Source of the DNA: Meghimatium bilineatum
Lineage: Eukaryota; Mollusca; Gastropoda; Stylommatophora; Philomycidae
Assembly (NCBI GenBank): GCA_034231615.1
Contig: CM067317.1
Location: forward strand, 44,400,652-44,464,651
DNA: 64,000 bases
Direction: 5' to 3'
Every line of letters starts with the position of its first letter. Within the stretch, counting starts at the first letter, position 1. Under the pieces are notes generated by a model that ran no database searches, was not told the DNA's origin, and saw only the letters and a list, made by a program, of their open reading frames with translations. This document shows, in pieces, positions 22,458 through 34,600 of the stretch. The position numbers were made by a program, and so were the translations under genes.

Positions 22458-22673
22458 ATGGAATCACAATTTAATAAAATATTCAATATAGGGGACTTTG
22501 AGTTTGAAATAGAACGACTGACTAAAGAATTAAATGAAACTACCAAGGAAAAGTTGCAAGCAGCAGAATATGGTTTGGTTGTGTTGGAGGAAAAACAACA
22601 ACTATTACAACAATACGAGGATCTGGAAGCACAGCTTGAGATCACACGCAATGAATTAGACTGTGCTAAAGAG
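22458..22673 (+). CDS. BicD: BicD exon 1 (start codon, CC1 box)
   Basis: 72 codons, ATG to GAG, followed by the donor gtaaga (phase 0). The chosen ATG gives MESQFNKIF and then the conserved block with [19 protein letters not shown], which aligns with the N-terminus of animal BicD. No earlier in-frame ATG is found: the frame upstream can only be extended with a TTG at 22422. AAEYG is the CC1 box that binds dynein light intermediate chain in this adaptor family. Confidence 0.93.
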
Positions 22674-25600
22674 GTAAGAATATTCAAATTGCGTGTTACT
22701 ATGTAATTTTATTATTACAATGATCCCGTCAATTATGATAGGCCTATTATTATTATAGGCCTAATGGTACAAATTGAGACTCGGTTACCAGTAGTCACTG
22801 AGTACTAGTCAGTAGACTACTCTGCTGAGTAGTACAGTACACTAAGTCTAGTCTAGGTATTGCAGTGACTATGGACACATTCATGGTAATGTATGACTAA
22901 TAGGCCCTATGCCATACTATAGTAAATAGTACTGTTAGTCTTGTAGTATATTTATACTAGATGTCTACTAAAGTAAAATAATAGGCTTTTAGTATTAATT
23001 ATTTATTACTAATACTACATAAATGATAAATAATACCTACATAATAACTAATGTAGGCCTAATGTTAATAACATCCTAAAAATGCTAAATTAACTTATTG
23101 TTAGTCTTAATATTGAGTGGAGTGAAAGACGCTTGTGTGGCAAGTTGGGCCTGGGCTAATCATTGAGAGTGCAAAGAATAAGGGCCGCTTTTCTTTCTCG
23201 GCATGATATAGGATGCGACTAAGGAAAAAAAACATGGCACTGCATGTCTTGTCTCAATTACTTTTGTCTGCTGTCAAATTTTGTCCCAATGGATGAAGTA
23301 AAGATGCAGACTAGTGGACATTACACCTTTGTTATTGTCATTTTGTGGTAGAATCATGTGTGTGGGAATGCTAGGTCCTACAGATGGGTAAACAAATCTG
23401 ACAGAAGACTGATGAACTAGCTGGCCCAGAAGTATATTTGACAGGATATATACTTTTGACAGGATGTGACAATCCTGGAATACTGCTGCACTGGAATGTT
23501 TCCCTTCGGAGACTAAACATGCATTCATAAACCCCCATAGCACAACCATGCATTTGAAAATCACAAATTATATACAAGTTCAGGTGTCACCTCAGTTACT
23601 CAAATGAGGAGGATCTGTGCTTTTTTTTATATATGAACTATGGGCTGTCAAGAACTACCTGACAATTTCTTCATCATCATCATAGAGTGGTGAAAAATTT
23701 GAATTATTGTTCATCCACTTCTAAAGTACATCTAAGACTCTCAAAGATTGAAAATACCAGCAAAATAGATAATAAGAATACATATATGATATTTAAGTTC
23801 AAAATTTGCATATCTCGAGAATGTAAAATAAGATTAGAAGTCGTACCAAGTTCTAAATGCAAGCTTGTGGTCCCATAATCATGTGATGTATTCCCTCTAA
23901 GAAAGATATCTGCATTATATATTGATATGAAAACATATAATCCAGTATTATATTCTGCACAAAATGTCCAGTTTTTCTGTAGCATTATTAAAATATTTGT
24001 ACACCACTATCATCCTACTGTACAACACTAACATCCTACTGTACAACACTAGCATCCTACTGTACAACACTAACATCCTACTGTACAACACTAGCATCCT
24101 ACTGTACAACACTAATATCCTACTGTACAACACTAATATCCTACTGTACAACACTAACATCCTACTGTACAACACTAACATCCTACTGTACAACACTAAC
24201 ATCCTACTGTACAACACTAACATCCTACTGTACAACACTAACATCCTACTGTACAACACTAGCATCCTACTGTACAACACTAACATCCTACTGTACAACA
24301 CTAACATCCTACTGTACAACACTAGCATCCTACTGTACAACACTAACATCCTACTGTACAACACTAACATCCTACTGTACAACACTAGCATCCTACTGTA
24401 CAACACTAACATCCTACTGTACAACACTAACATCCTACTGTACAACACTAACATCCTACTGTACAACACTAACATCCTACTGTACAACACTAACATCCTA
24501 CTGTACAACACTAGCATCCTACTGTACAACACTAACATCCTACTGTACAACACTAGCATCCTACTGTACAACACTAACATCCTACTGTACAACACTAACA
24601 TCCTACTGTACAACACTAGCATCCTACTGTACAACACTAACATCCTACTGTACAACACTAACATCCTATTGTACAACACTAACATCCTACTGTACAACAC
24701 TAACATCCTACTGTACAACACTAACATCCTATTGTACAACACTAGCATCCTACTGTACAACACTAGCATCCTACTGTACAACACTAACATCCTACTGTAC
24801 AACACTAGCATCCTACTGTACAACACTAGCATCCTACTGTACAACACTAGCATCCTACTGTACAACACTAGCATCCTACTGTACAACACTAACATCCTAC
24901 TGTACAACACTAGCATCCTACTGTACAACACTAACATCCTACTGTACAACACTAGCATCCTACTGTGACAACACTAACATCCTACTGTACAACACTAACA
25001 TCCTACTGTACAACACTAGCATCCTACTGTACAACATTAACATCCTACTGTACAACACTAACATCCTACTGTGACAACACTAACATCCTTCTGTATAACA
25101 CTAACATCCTACTGTACAACACTAACATCCTACTGTACAACACTAGCATCCTACTGTACAACACTAACATCCTACTGTACAACACTAACATCCTACTGTG
25201 ACAACACTAACATCCTTCTGTATAACACTATACACCACTATCATCCTACTGTACAACACTAACATCCTACTGTGACAACACTAACATCCTACTGTACAAC
25301 ACTAACATCCTACTGTACAACACTAACATCCTACTGTGACAACACTAACATCCTTCTGTACAACACTAACATTTTACTGTGACAACACCCCATTGAGACC
25401 AGCACCATGAATTGGTGATGGGGCTTTGTTCAGCCATCAGGTGCTGAAAACTAAGACTGGTCAGGCAGTCACACTCGAGTAGGACCACAGTCCTGCCCAA
25501 GTAAGCAATGTACTTAAGACGGAGGCAACCAGCCAAAACATGCACAATTAATCAGGATGCCACGCACATAACACAAAGTGAACGAAAGAAGAACTGTGAC

Positions 25601-28600
25601 AACTCTATATAACACTAACATCTTACTGTGACAACTCTATACAACACTAACATTCTTCTGTAGCATCACTTGTACAAAATGCAACCAATGAAAATAACGG
25701 AAAAAGTCCAATTGCGTCGCTTTATAAAAAATGCTTCCCAATGAGTCCAAAAGGCTGTAGAATTGACAAGATACACAGTCTTACCTATCCTTTCTGCATC
25801 TGTTTGTAACATTATTCTGCATGATTTTTTATCTTTTTCTTACTCTTGGATTTCCAAAAGGGTGAAAGGTCTGAAAGTCTCAGTCACCCATCATTTAGCA
25901 GCAAACCCCTAATAGATAACATGCATATATAGTGAATTTTTCCTCTCGTGGAAGCGTCATTGCAATTCATCTATACAATTATGTTTCTACTGCCTGTGAC
26001 TAGGAATCTTTTCTACAAAGCATTGCATACTGCCGAAAGTTGAAAGTCTTCCGATTATTAATATATAGTTCTGCAGGAGACTCTCCACAGCAATGTTCCT
26101 GCTAAGACAAGGAGTGCCTGTGAAAAAAATCATCTTCGTTGGCAGTTAAATTCACACACAGCTCCATCTGGGCAAACTCTCTACCTAAACAAAAGTGACT
26201 TCTTCAGCATGTTCTATTTAAATCAGTTCTATTTTTATTATAGGAACTTTTACACACATTTCATCTATACACGCAAGTCTTGCGAATGAAAAAGTAGAAA
26301 CTCTGTGCCAAGGGTTTAAAAGTGTGTGCACTAGCGCGTCTTAGCAGGAATAATGCTCCACAGTCCCCCCCCCCCCCCCAATATTACACAAGAAGATACA
26401 GAAGCTCAATTATGCTCATAATTTCTAGAAATTCAGCAAACAAATGCTGTGGTTTCCAGAACTAAGTCATCTTGTAATGCTTGTATATTGGTCTTCTACT
26501 CAATGTCCTACCAGTCTCTATATCATATTTATCTCTCACTGATGTATATTTAGTTCTTTACTTGTGTTCATCCTCATTGGTAGTCCAACATTCTGTTTTG
26601 TGGGAGCCTGTGGCTGTTGCGATAACAATACCTGCAGCAGTAGGAAAAGGTCAAACAAGTTTGACACTGGTTAGATTTAAGGTTGATGACCAGCTTGTAG
26701 TATAGGAAGCAGTTCTCTTGTACTGCTGATCTGCTAACATTGTGGTTATAGACGTACGTCCACCGTGTAGTGGAAATGATAAAAACATAACATATTAGCT
26801 ATCAACTGAAGTTTGGTGTGTCTGTCCTTTGTCGCAAATAAACATTGCAACATCTCATTGCTGTTCTCTGAACTATATTCTGCTGGAAATCTGATATGAC
26901 TATTGTCCTACTACAAGAGAGATCCAGTGGGAGTTTGACACTTGGGGTATTCTGTTTCTTCTTCAGCGTTCATGTTCTAACTTCTGCTGCATCTCTCTTG
27001 TAGCAGGACCATAATGCATTCTAGATTTCCAGCAGGATGTAGTCCAGTGAATGGAAATGCGTTGTGTCGCTGTTTTATTTATGCCAATGATCCGTCACAT
27101 CCGTCTTCGGTGGGGTATTCTGTTTCAACTCTCTTACTTTGTTAGTAGTCAGGTCAACATGGCACCCCGGACACATCCACAGGTGCTCCAATCTCATATT
27201 CAGTTTGTCCTTTAGTATATTGTAACTGACTGTTCCAGTTCTGTGTTGGTTGATAACTTTTCTTTTGATTCCTATAAGGAGCTCAATTCATGCAACACCA
27301 CATTTCTCTCCCATAATATTCTCTTGTAGCAGGATAACGGCCACATTATATTTCCAACAGGGTGTAGTCCAAATAACGGAGATGCATTATGCCTCATTTA
27401 ATCTGTACCTATTTCCTGACACATCACACTTAGAGCAGTAGCACTGATTTAAAATTTGATTTAAAGATTCTTAGTTTTCTTACATTTCCGTATATTTCAC
27501 AGTATTATAATGTTTGCTTTTGTTCTTTTATTTTTGTTTGCTGTCAATATATGGTTTCTCTCACTGTTACTGCTACTGCCAATGTAATGTTTCTTCCTCC
27601 CTATGCTGCTGTTGTTGGATGTTCCTCTCACTTTGTCTAAACTTCTGTGAGTGTTTATTTCTCCCTCTCTGTCTATGTTGCTGCCAGTGTTTGTTTCTCC
27701 CTCTCTGTCTATGTTGCTGCCAGTGTTTGTTTCTCCCTCTCTGTCTATGCTGCTGCCAGTGTTTGTTTCTCCCTCTGTCTATGCTGCTGCCAGTGTTTGT
27801 TTCTCCCTCTCTGTCTATGCTGCTGCCAGTGTTTGTTTCTCCCTCTGTCTATGCTACTGCCAGTGTTTGTTTCTCCCTCTCTGTCTATGTTGCTGCCAGT
27901 GTTTGTTTCTCCCTCTCTGTCTATGTTGCTGCCAGTGTTTGTTTCTCCCTCTCTGTCTATGCTGCTGCCAGTGTTTGTTTCTCCCTCTGTCTATGCTGCT
28001 GCCAGTGTTTGTTTCTCCCTCTCTGTCTATGCTGCTGCCAGTGTTTGTTTCTCCCTCTGTCTATGCTACTGCCAGTGTTTGTTTCTCCCTCTCTGTCTAT
28101 GCTGCTGCCAGTGTTTGTTTCTCCCTCTCTGTCTATGCTGCTGCCAGTGTTTATTTCTCCCTCTCTGTCTATGTTGCTGCCAGTGTTTGTTTCTCCCTCT
28201 CTGTCTATGTTGCTGCCAGTGTTTGTTTCTCCCTCTCTGTCTATGCTGCTGCCAGTGTTTGTTTCTCCCTCTGTCTATGCTGCTGCCAGTGTTTGTTTCT
28301 CCCTCTCTGTCTATGCTGCTGCCAGTGTTTGTTTCTCCCTCTGTCTATGCTACTGCCAGTGTTTGTTTCTCCCTCTGTCTATGCTGCTGCCAGTGTTTGT
28401 TTCTCCCTCTCTGTCTATGCTGCTGCCAGTGTTTGTTTCTCCCTCTCTGTCTATGCTGCTGCCAGTGTTTGTTTCTCCCTCTCTGTCTATGCTGCTGCCA
28501 GTGTTTGTTTCTCCCTCTCTGTCTATGCTGCTGTCAGTGCCTATGCTAACTACTAGCTTTGCCTTAAGATTTGAACTTCTAGTCCATATTTGACCCAGTC

Positions 28601-31600
28601 AATTAAGCATATTAATTACCAGGTCCTAGGACAGATGTCCCTATACTCAAAAACAAAAATGTCAACATGAACACCAAAGTAGCATTATACAGAATGATTA
28701 TCAGAATAGCATTGCACCACAAATGCCATACATAGGCACTGACAGACAATGATAAAAGAAGACTTGTCACAACAGAAATGACATGCCTACATAGAATTTT
28801 CAGAGTAACAATAAGAGACAGAATTAAAACAAAAACAGCAATACTTACACAACCTCAGTGTTAGATTACATCAGAAATCAACAGATTAATGAGTTTGCAC
28901 ATGCCTTCAGACTACCAACAAACAGAGCTCCCCAAAAAGCATTGCTACTCAGACACAACGGACACATAACCAGAAGCAGACTATGCAGATGATGAATTAC
29001 AGGAATAAAAACCACAGAAATAGGCATATATGATGCACATATACAAAGCCATCTCCAGAGCGCCCTATCTACCCCCTGAGGCTGCAAGGCACAAAGGGAT
29101 AATAGTGGATATATAGGTAGATAGAGTTAAGCTTATGTTTATTTTGTTGCTAGACATGGGCTACAAACTAGATAATGTTAATCCAAGCATGAGTAACAGA
29201 TGAATAAGTAAATGTGAAGGCTTATGATACAGAGCCTTGCCAGGTTACAATCAAAGCTGAATGATTGTGCACACTAACAACGTCACATGAGCACAGAGTT
29301 TCTATCTCAAACTATGTATGCGGGAGGATAGAAATGTGTTTGAATTAGCTCAATGCAGCCCTTACAGTTCTAGTGTTTGATCATTCTTCAAATAATTGTG
29401 GCATTAGTCAAGGAAGTGTGGGCATTAGAGGCACCCAGAATAAAACCTTTTCATTTGATCTTCTCAGTGTATATGATAGCAACTGGTGACACTAAAAATA
29501 GATATTTGAATGATGTACCTTCTTGTTGACTTAGTTAAGTCTTTCAACCAGAAGTGGTGTCAGTTAGTAGAGCAGCGAGGAGTGTTTTGCTGCCTGGATA
29601 GTCACAAACTATTTGCATTTCATCACATTTTACTAAATGACCTACTTATTTCTTGTGCCTTCTTTCTGTGATTGTTAGTTTGTTAGTTCCCTGTCGAGCA
29701 TGTCTTCTAAACTAAGTAGATATATTTTATAGGTTTTTTTCTTTTGTGGTAGAATAGTTTTAAAGTGCAGTCAACCATTCTATTTCTTTCAAGTGTGGGG
29801 GAGAGTGTTTATGCTCCCACTACAAAAGGTATTTATTTGTGGGTCATTGTGTCTCAGAGGTCATGCAATCTAGGTCAAAGGCAGAGATCCTGGAACTTAA
29901 TCCTTCACTGTTAATGACATTTGTTAAATTGTCAAAATGATAGTGAGATTAACTTTTATTGCAAGGCAGTGTTGCTGACTGGGTTCAAATCTTGTTAGGT
30001 AGTAAAAACCGTAGATACCAGTTTTATTGTCTTTCCCCAGGTGAATGATTGTTGATCGCATTCACACTTGCCTTTAAGCATAGGCGTGGTAGCTTAAGCT
30101 GTCGTTTCAAGGCCAGATGTGTCACCGAGGTTGCATTTAGTCCATGTTTGTTCAAGGTTATCTTGATGTTCTCTATCCACCATTTTCTTGGGTCTACCTT
30201 TGGCTTTACGCCCGAATATTCTTGTATTATATGCTCTTATTGGTATTTGGTTTGGCTTCATTCTCATAAGGTGACCGAACCATTTTACTTGCTGTCTCTC
30301 AATATGTTCGATACATGATATTATACCAACTCTTTTCCTAATTTCTTCATTTCTTATTTTATCTAGTTTGGTCACCATTGCAGCTTTCCTCAGACACTTC
30401 ATTTCACATGTGACGATTTTTCTTTGCTGCGAAGCTGTTAAAGACCATGTTTGACATTGGTAGCACATTGTTGGTATAAAAATTGTAGATATTATTTGTT
30501 TTTTAATTTCCATCTTGATCTTTGGATGAAGAAGTAATGGTGAAAGTTGGTAAGTCACAGTGTTTGCTTTCTGGCACCTTGTCTCTATTTTTCTGTCTAG
30601 TCTTCCATCTTCAGAAAAAATGCTACCTAGATATTTAAATTCTTTGGCTTGTTTCATTATGGTGTTATCTATTGTTATATTCATTGGTGTTTAAGACTTG
30701 CTAATTTTCATAACTTCTGTTTTTTTACATCAATTTTCATGTTGTACTTTTGACAAGCTAACAGCAATGCATTGATGTGCTTTTGCAAAGTTTCCTCATC
30801 TTTGTATATTAAACTTTGATCATCAGCAAATAATAGTTCATTGATTTCATTATTAAGTTCCTCATCAGGTTTATTTGCAATATTTTCCTCTTTATTGATA
30901 TGAGTTTCTTTTATTATTCTGTCCATGTATATGTTGAGAAGTAGGGGTGAAAGTACGCATCCTTGTCTTACTCCAGATCTTGTTTCAAAAAGTTCAGTCA
31001 TTCCATCTGTTGTTCTCACTGAGCTTTGGCATTTTTGATATATCACTTTTATATTTTCTAAAAGTTGTCCTCTGATGTTATACATTTCTAAGGTTTCCCA
31101 TAGAATGTTTCTATCTACTCTGTCGAATGCCTTTTCCTGGTCTACAACTATTGTGTTTAAATCTTGATTGTATTTGATTGCTTTTTCACTCAGTTGTCTC
31201 AGTGTGAAAAGTGCATCTGTACAGCTTGCTCCCCTTCTGAAGCCAAACTGAGAGGGGCTCAACTGTGATTCTGCAATGTATCGCATTCTTTGTTCTATTA
31301 TTTTTGCGTAGATTTTACCTGTGTGACTTAACAAGGAGATGCCTCTATATGATTCACACTCTCTCTTATTACCTTTGTTTTTCCATAGTGGTACAATTAC
31401 TGATTTTTACCACCGTAAAACAGGTCATTCGCTTGTTATTTATGTGCGTGGGGTATTACATTTTGTAAGTAGTACCTTCTTTTTATATGCACAGCCACTC
31501 ACTCGAGCACATCAGAGGGAATATTGCCATGCTCACACTTAAAAATATGTTGAAATGTGTGAACTAGACCTGGCTGAACAGATTGGTAATGGGAAACACT

Positions 31601-34600
31601 AGGAGAGAAACTTACAAATATATGACCAGACCTAATTCCAAAGAACATCACCTTCTTTGGAAGTAAAGACCAGAGTACAACTTCCAACTTTGTACACAAC
31701 ATGTACAGCTTAACAAATGTTACTTTGTGTAGTCTGTGACTGTTATCTACGGTAGTTTTATTCCCAGACTGACTCATTCAGTGATGATGTTTTTCACTGA
31801 CCCATTCAGTGATGATTTTTTTCACTGACCCATTCAGTGATGATTTTTTTATTCCCAGACTGACTCATTCAGTGATGATTTTTTTCACTGACCCATTCAG
31901 TGATGATTTTTTTATTCCCAGACTGACTCATTCAGTGATAATTTTTTTATTTCCAGACTGACTCACTCAGTGATGATTTTTTTATTCCCAGACTGACTCA
32001 TTCAGTGATGATTTTTTTGTTTAGGCACTTAACAGGCATCAAAGTACATTCAAGAAGCACCATGAGAGTGGAGTTCATCAGGAAGAGAAGTTTGTAGAGG
32101 AGACTGCCAAAAGGGAAGAGAACTATCAGAGTTCTATCAGTGATCTTGAGCAAGATCTGAAGAATACTCGTGCCAGTCATTTGAGGGTACTCAGCGAGAA
32201 TGAACGGCTGACCTCTGAGATTACTGAGCTGAATCATCAAGTAAGTTCTATCAGTAAAGATAGATGCTGTGTGTGTGAGAATACATGCACTTGTTTTTTT
32301 ATTACTACCAACACTGACTGATATCAAGACTGGTCTGTAAGTGGGCGTCTTTATTGCCAACAGTGACATTAAGACAGGCTTGTAAGTGGGTTTCTTTGTT
32401 ACCAACACTGACAGACATGTATGTGGGTCTCTTTGTTACCAACACTGGTTGACATTAAGATAGGCTTGTAAGTGGGTCTTTTTGTTAGGCTTGTAAGTGG
32501 GTCTCTTTATTACCAACACTGACTGACATGTAAGTGGGTCTCTTTGTTACCAACACTGACTGACATGTAAGTAGGTCTCTTTGTTACCAACACTGATTGA
32601 CATTAAGACAGATCTGTAAGTGGGTCTCTTTGTTACCAACACTGACTGACATGTAAGTGGGTTTCTTTGTTACCAACACTGACTGACATGTATGTGGGTC
32701 TCTTTGTTACCAACACTGGTTGACATTAAGACAGGCTTGTAAGTGGGTCTTTTTGTTAGGCTTGTAAGTGGGTCTCTTTATTACCGACACTGACTGACAT
32801 ATAAATTGGTCTCTTTGTTTCCAACACTGATTCACATTAAAACAGATCTGTAAGTGGGTCTCTTTGTTACGAACACTGACTGACATTAAGACAGGCTTGT
32901 AAGTGGGTCTCTTTGTTAGGCTTGTAAGTGGATCTCTTTGTTACGAACACTGACTGACATTAAGACAGGCTTGTAAGTAGGTCTCTTTGTTACCAACACT
33001 GACTGGCATTAAGACAGATCTGTAAGTGGGTCTCTTTGTTACCAACACTGATTGACATTAAGACAGGCTTGTAAGTGGGTCTCTTTGTTACCAACACTGA
33101 TTGACATTAAGACAGGCTTGTAAGTGGGTCTCTTTGTTAGGCTTGTAAGTGGGTCTCTTTGTTACCAACATTAAGACAGGCTTGTAAGTGGGTATCTTTG
33201 TTACCAACACTGACTGACATTAAGACAGGCTTGTAAGTGGGTCTCTTTGTTACGAACACTGACTAACATTAAGACAGGCTTGTAAGTTGGTCTCTTTGTT
33301 ACCAACACTGACTGACATTAAGACAGGCTTGTAAGTGGGTCTCTTTGTTACGAACACTGACTGACATTAAGACAGGCTTGTAAGTGGGTCTCTTTGTTAC
33401 CAACACTGATTGACGTTAATACAGATTTTTATGTGGGTCTCTTTATTACCAATATTGACTGACATTAAAACAGGCCTGTATGTGGGTCTCTTTGTTGCAA
33501 ACACTGATTGACATTAAGACAGGACTGTTAGTGGATCTCTTTGTTACCAACACTGACGTATATAAAGACAAGTATCTAAGCGGGTCACTTTATTACCAAC
33601 ACTGTCTAACATTAAGACAGATCTGTAATTGGGCTCTGTGTTACCAACACTGTCTAACATTAAGACAGATCTGTAATTGGGCTCTGTGTTACCAACACTG
33701 TCTAACATTAAGACAGATCTGTAATTGGGCTCTGTGTTACCAACACTGTCTAATATTAAGATAGATCTGTAATTGGGCTCTGTGTTACCAACACTGTCTA
33801 ATATTAAGATAGATCTGTAATTGGGCTCTGTGTTACCAACACTGTCTAATATTAAGATAGATCTGTAATTGGACTCTGTGTTACCAACACTGTCTAATAT
33901 TAAGATAGATCTGTAATTGGGCTCTGTGTTACCAACACTGTCTAATATTAAGATAGATCTGTAATTGGGCTCTGTGTTACCAACACTGTCTAACATTAAG
34001 ACAGATCTGTAATTGGGCTCTGTGTTACCAACACTGTCTAATATTAAGATAGATCTGTAATTGGGCTCTGTGTTACCAACACTGTCTAATATTAAGACAG
34101 ATCTGTAATTGGGCTCTGTGTTACCAGTTCTGACTGACATTAAGACAGGCCTGTAAGTTGGTCTCTTTGTTAACAACACTGACTGACATTAAGACAGGCC
34201 TGTGAGCGGATCTCTGTTAACAAGACTTACTGACACTGCCAACATTTATGTTAACACAGACTGTATGCATCTAATGTTTTATCTGAACAGATTGAAGCAC
34301 TCGAGGCTCATCGACAACAGTATAGGCATGAACTGCGAGAGTTCAAAGTTCGTGAAAATAGAAATCTCACCGACTATGCAGAGTTGGAGGAAGAGAACAT
34401 CTCACTGCAGAAGCAGGTTTGTCATGTCTTTTTTTTTTTACATTTATCATGTATTCATTTATCTTAATCTTTCATTTATTCATTTATCTTACATCTCTCA
34501 TTTATTCATTTATTCATTTATCCTACATCTATAGTACTCATTTATCAGTAATAGATCTTGCAGTAGTAAGCTTTTAGTGTCTGTAGGTGAAGTGTTAGAC

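Noticed and set aside
23948..24968. Two 330-codon frames on opposite strands (MLVLYSR and NILLYNT repeats)
   Set aside because: A 21-bp period keeps all frames open; inside BicD intron 1, no coding evidence.
23990..25390. CRISPR-like regular repeats
   Set aside because: No unique spacers; pure tandem repeat in a eukaryotic intron.
27514..28593. Three overlapping + frames of 300-359 codons rich in Cys/Leu
   Set aside because: All come from the 34/36-bp minisatellite in intron 1.
33480..34179. Frames of 94 codons (+) and 211 codons (-)
   Set aside because: Translation of the intron 2 minisatellite.
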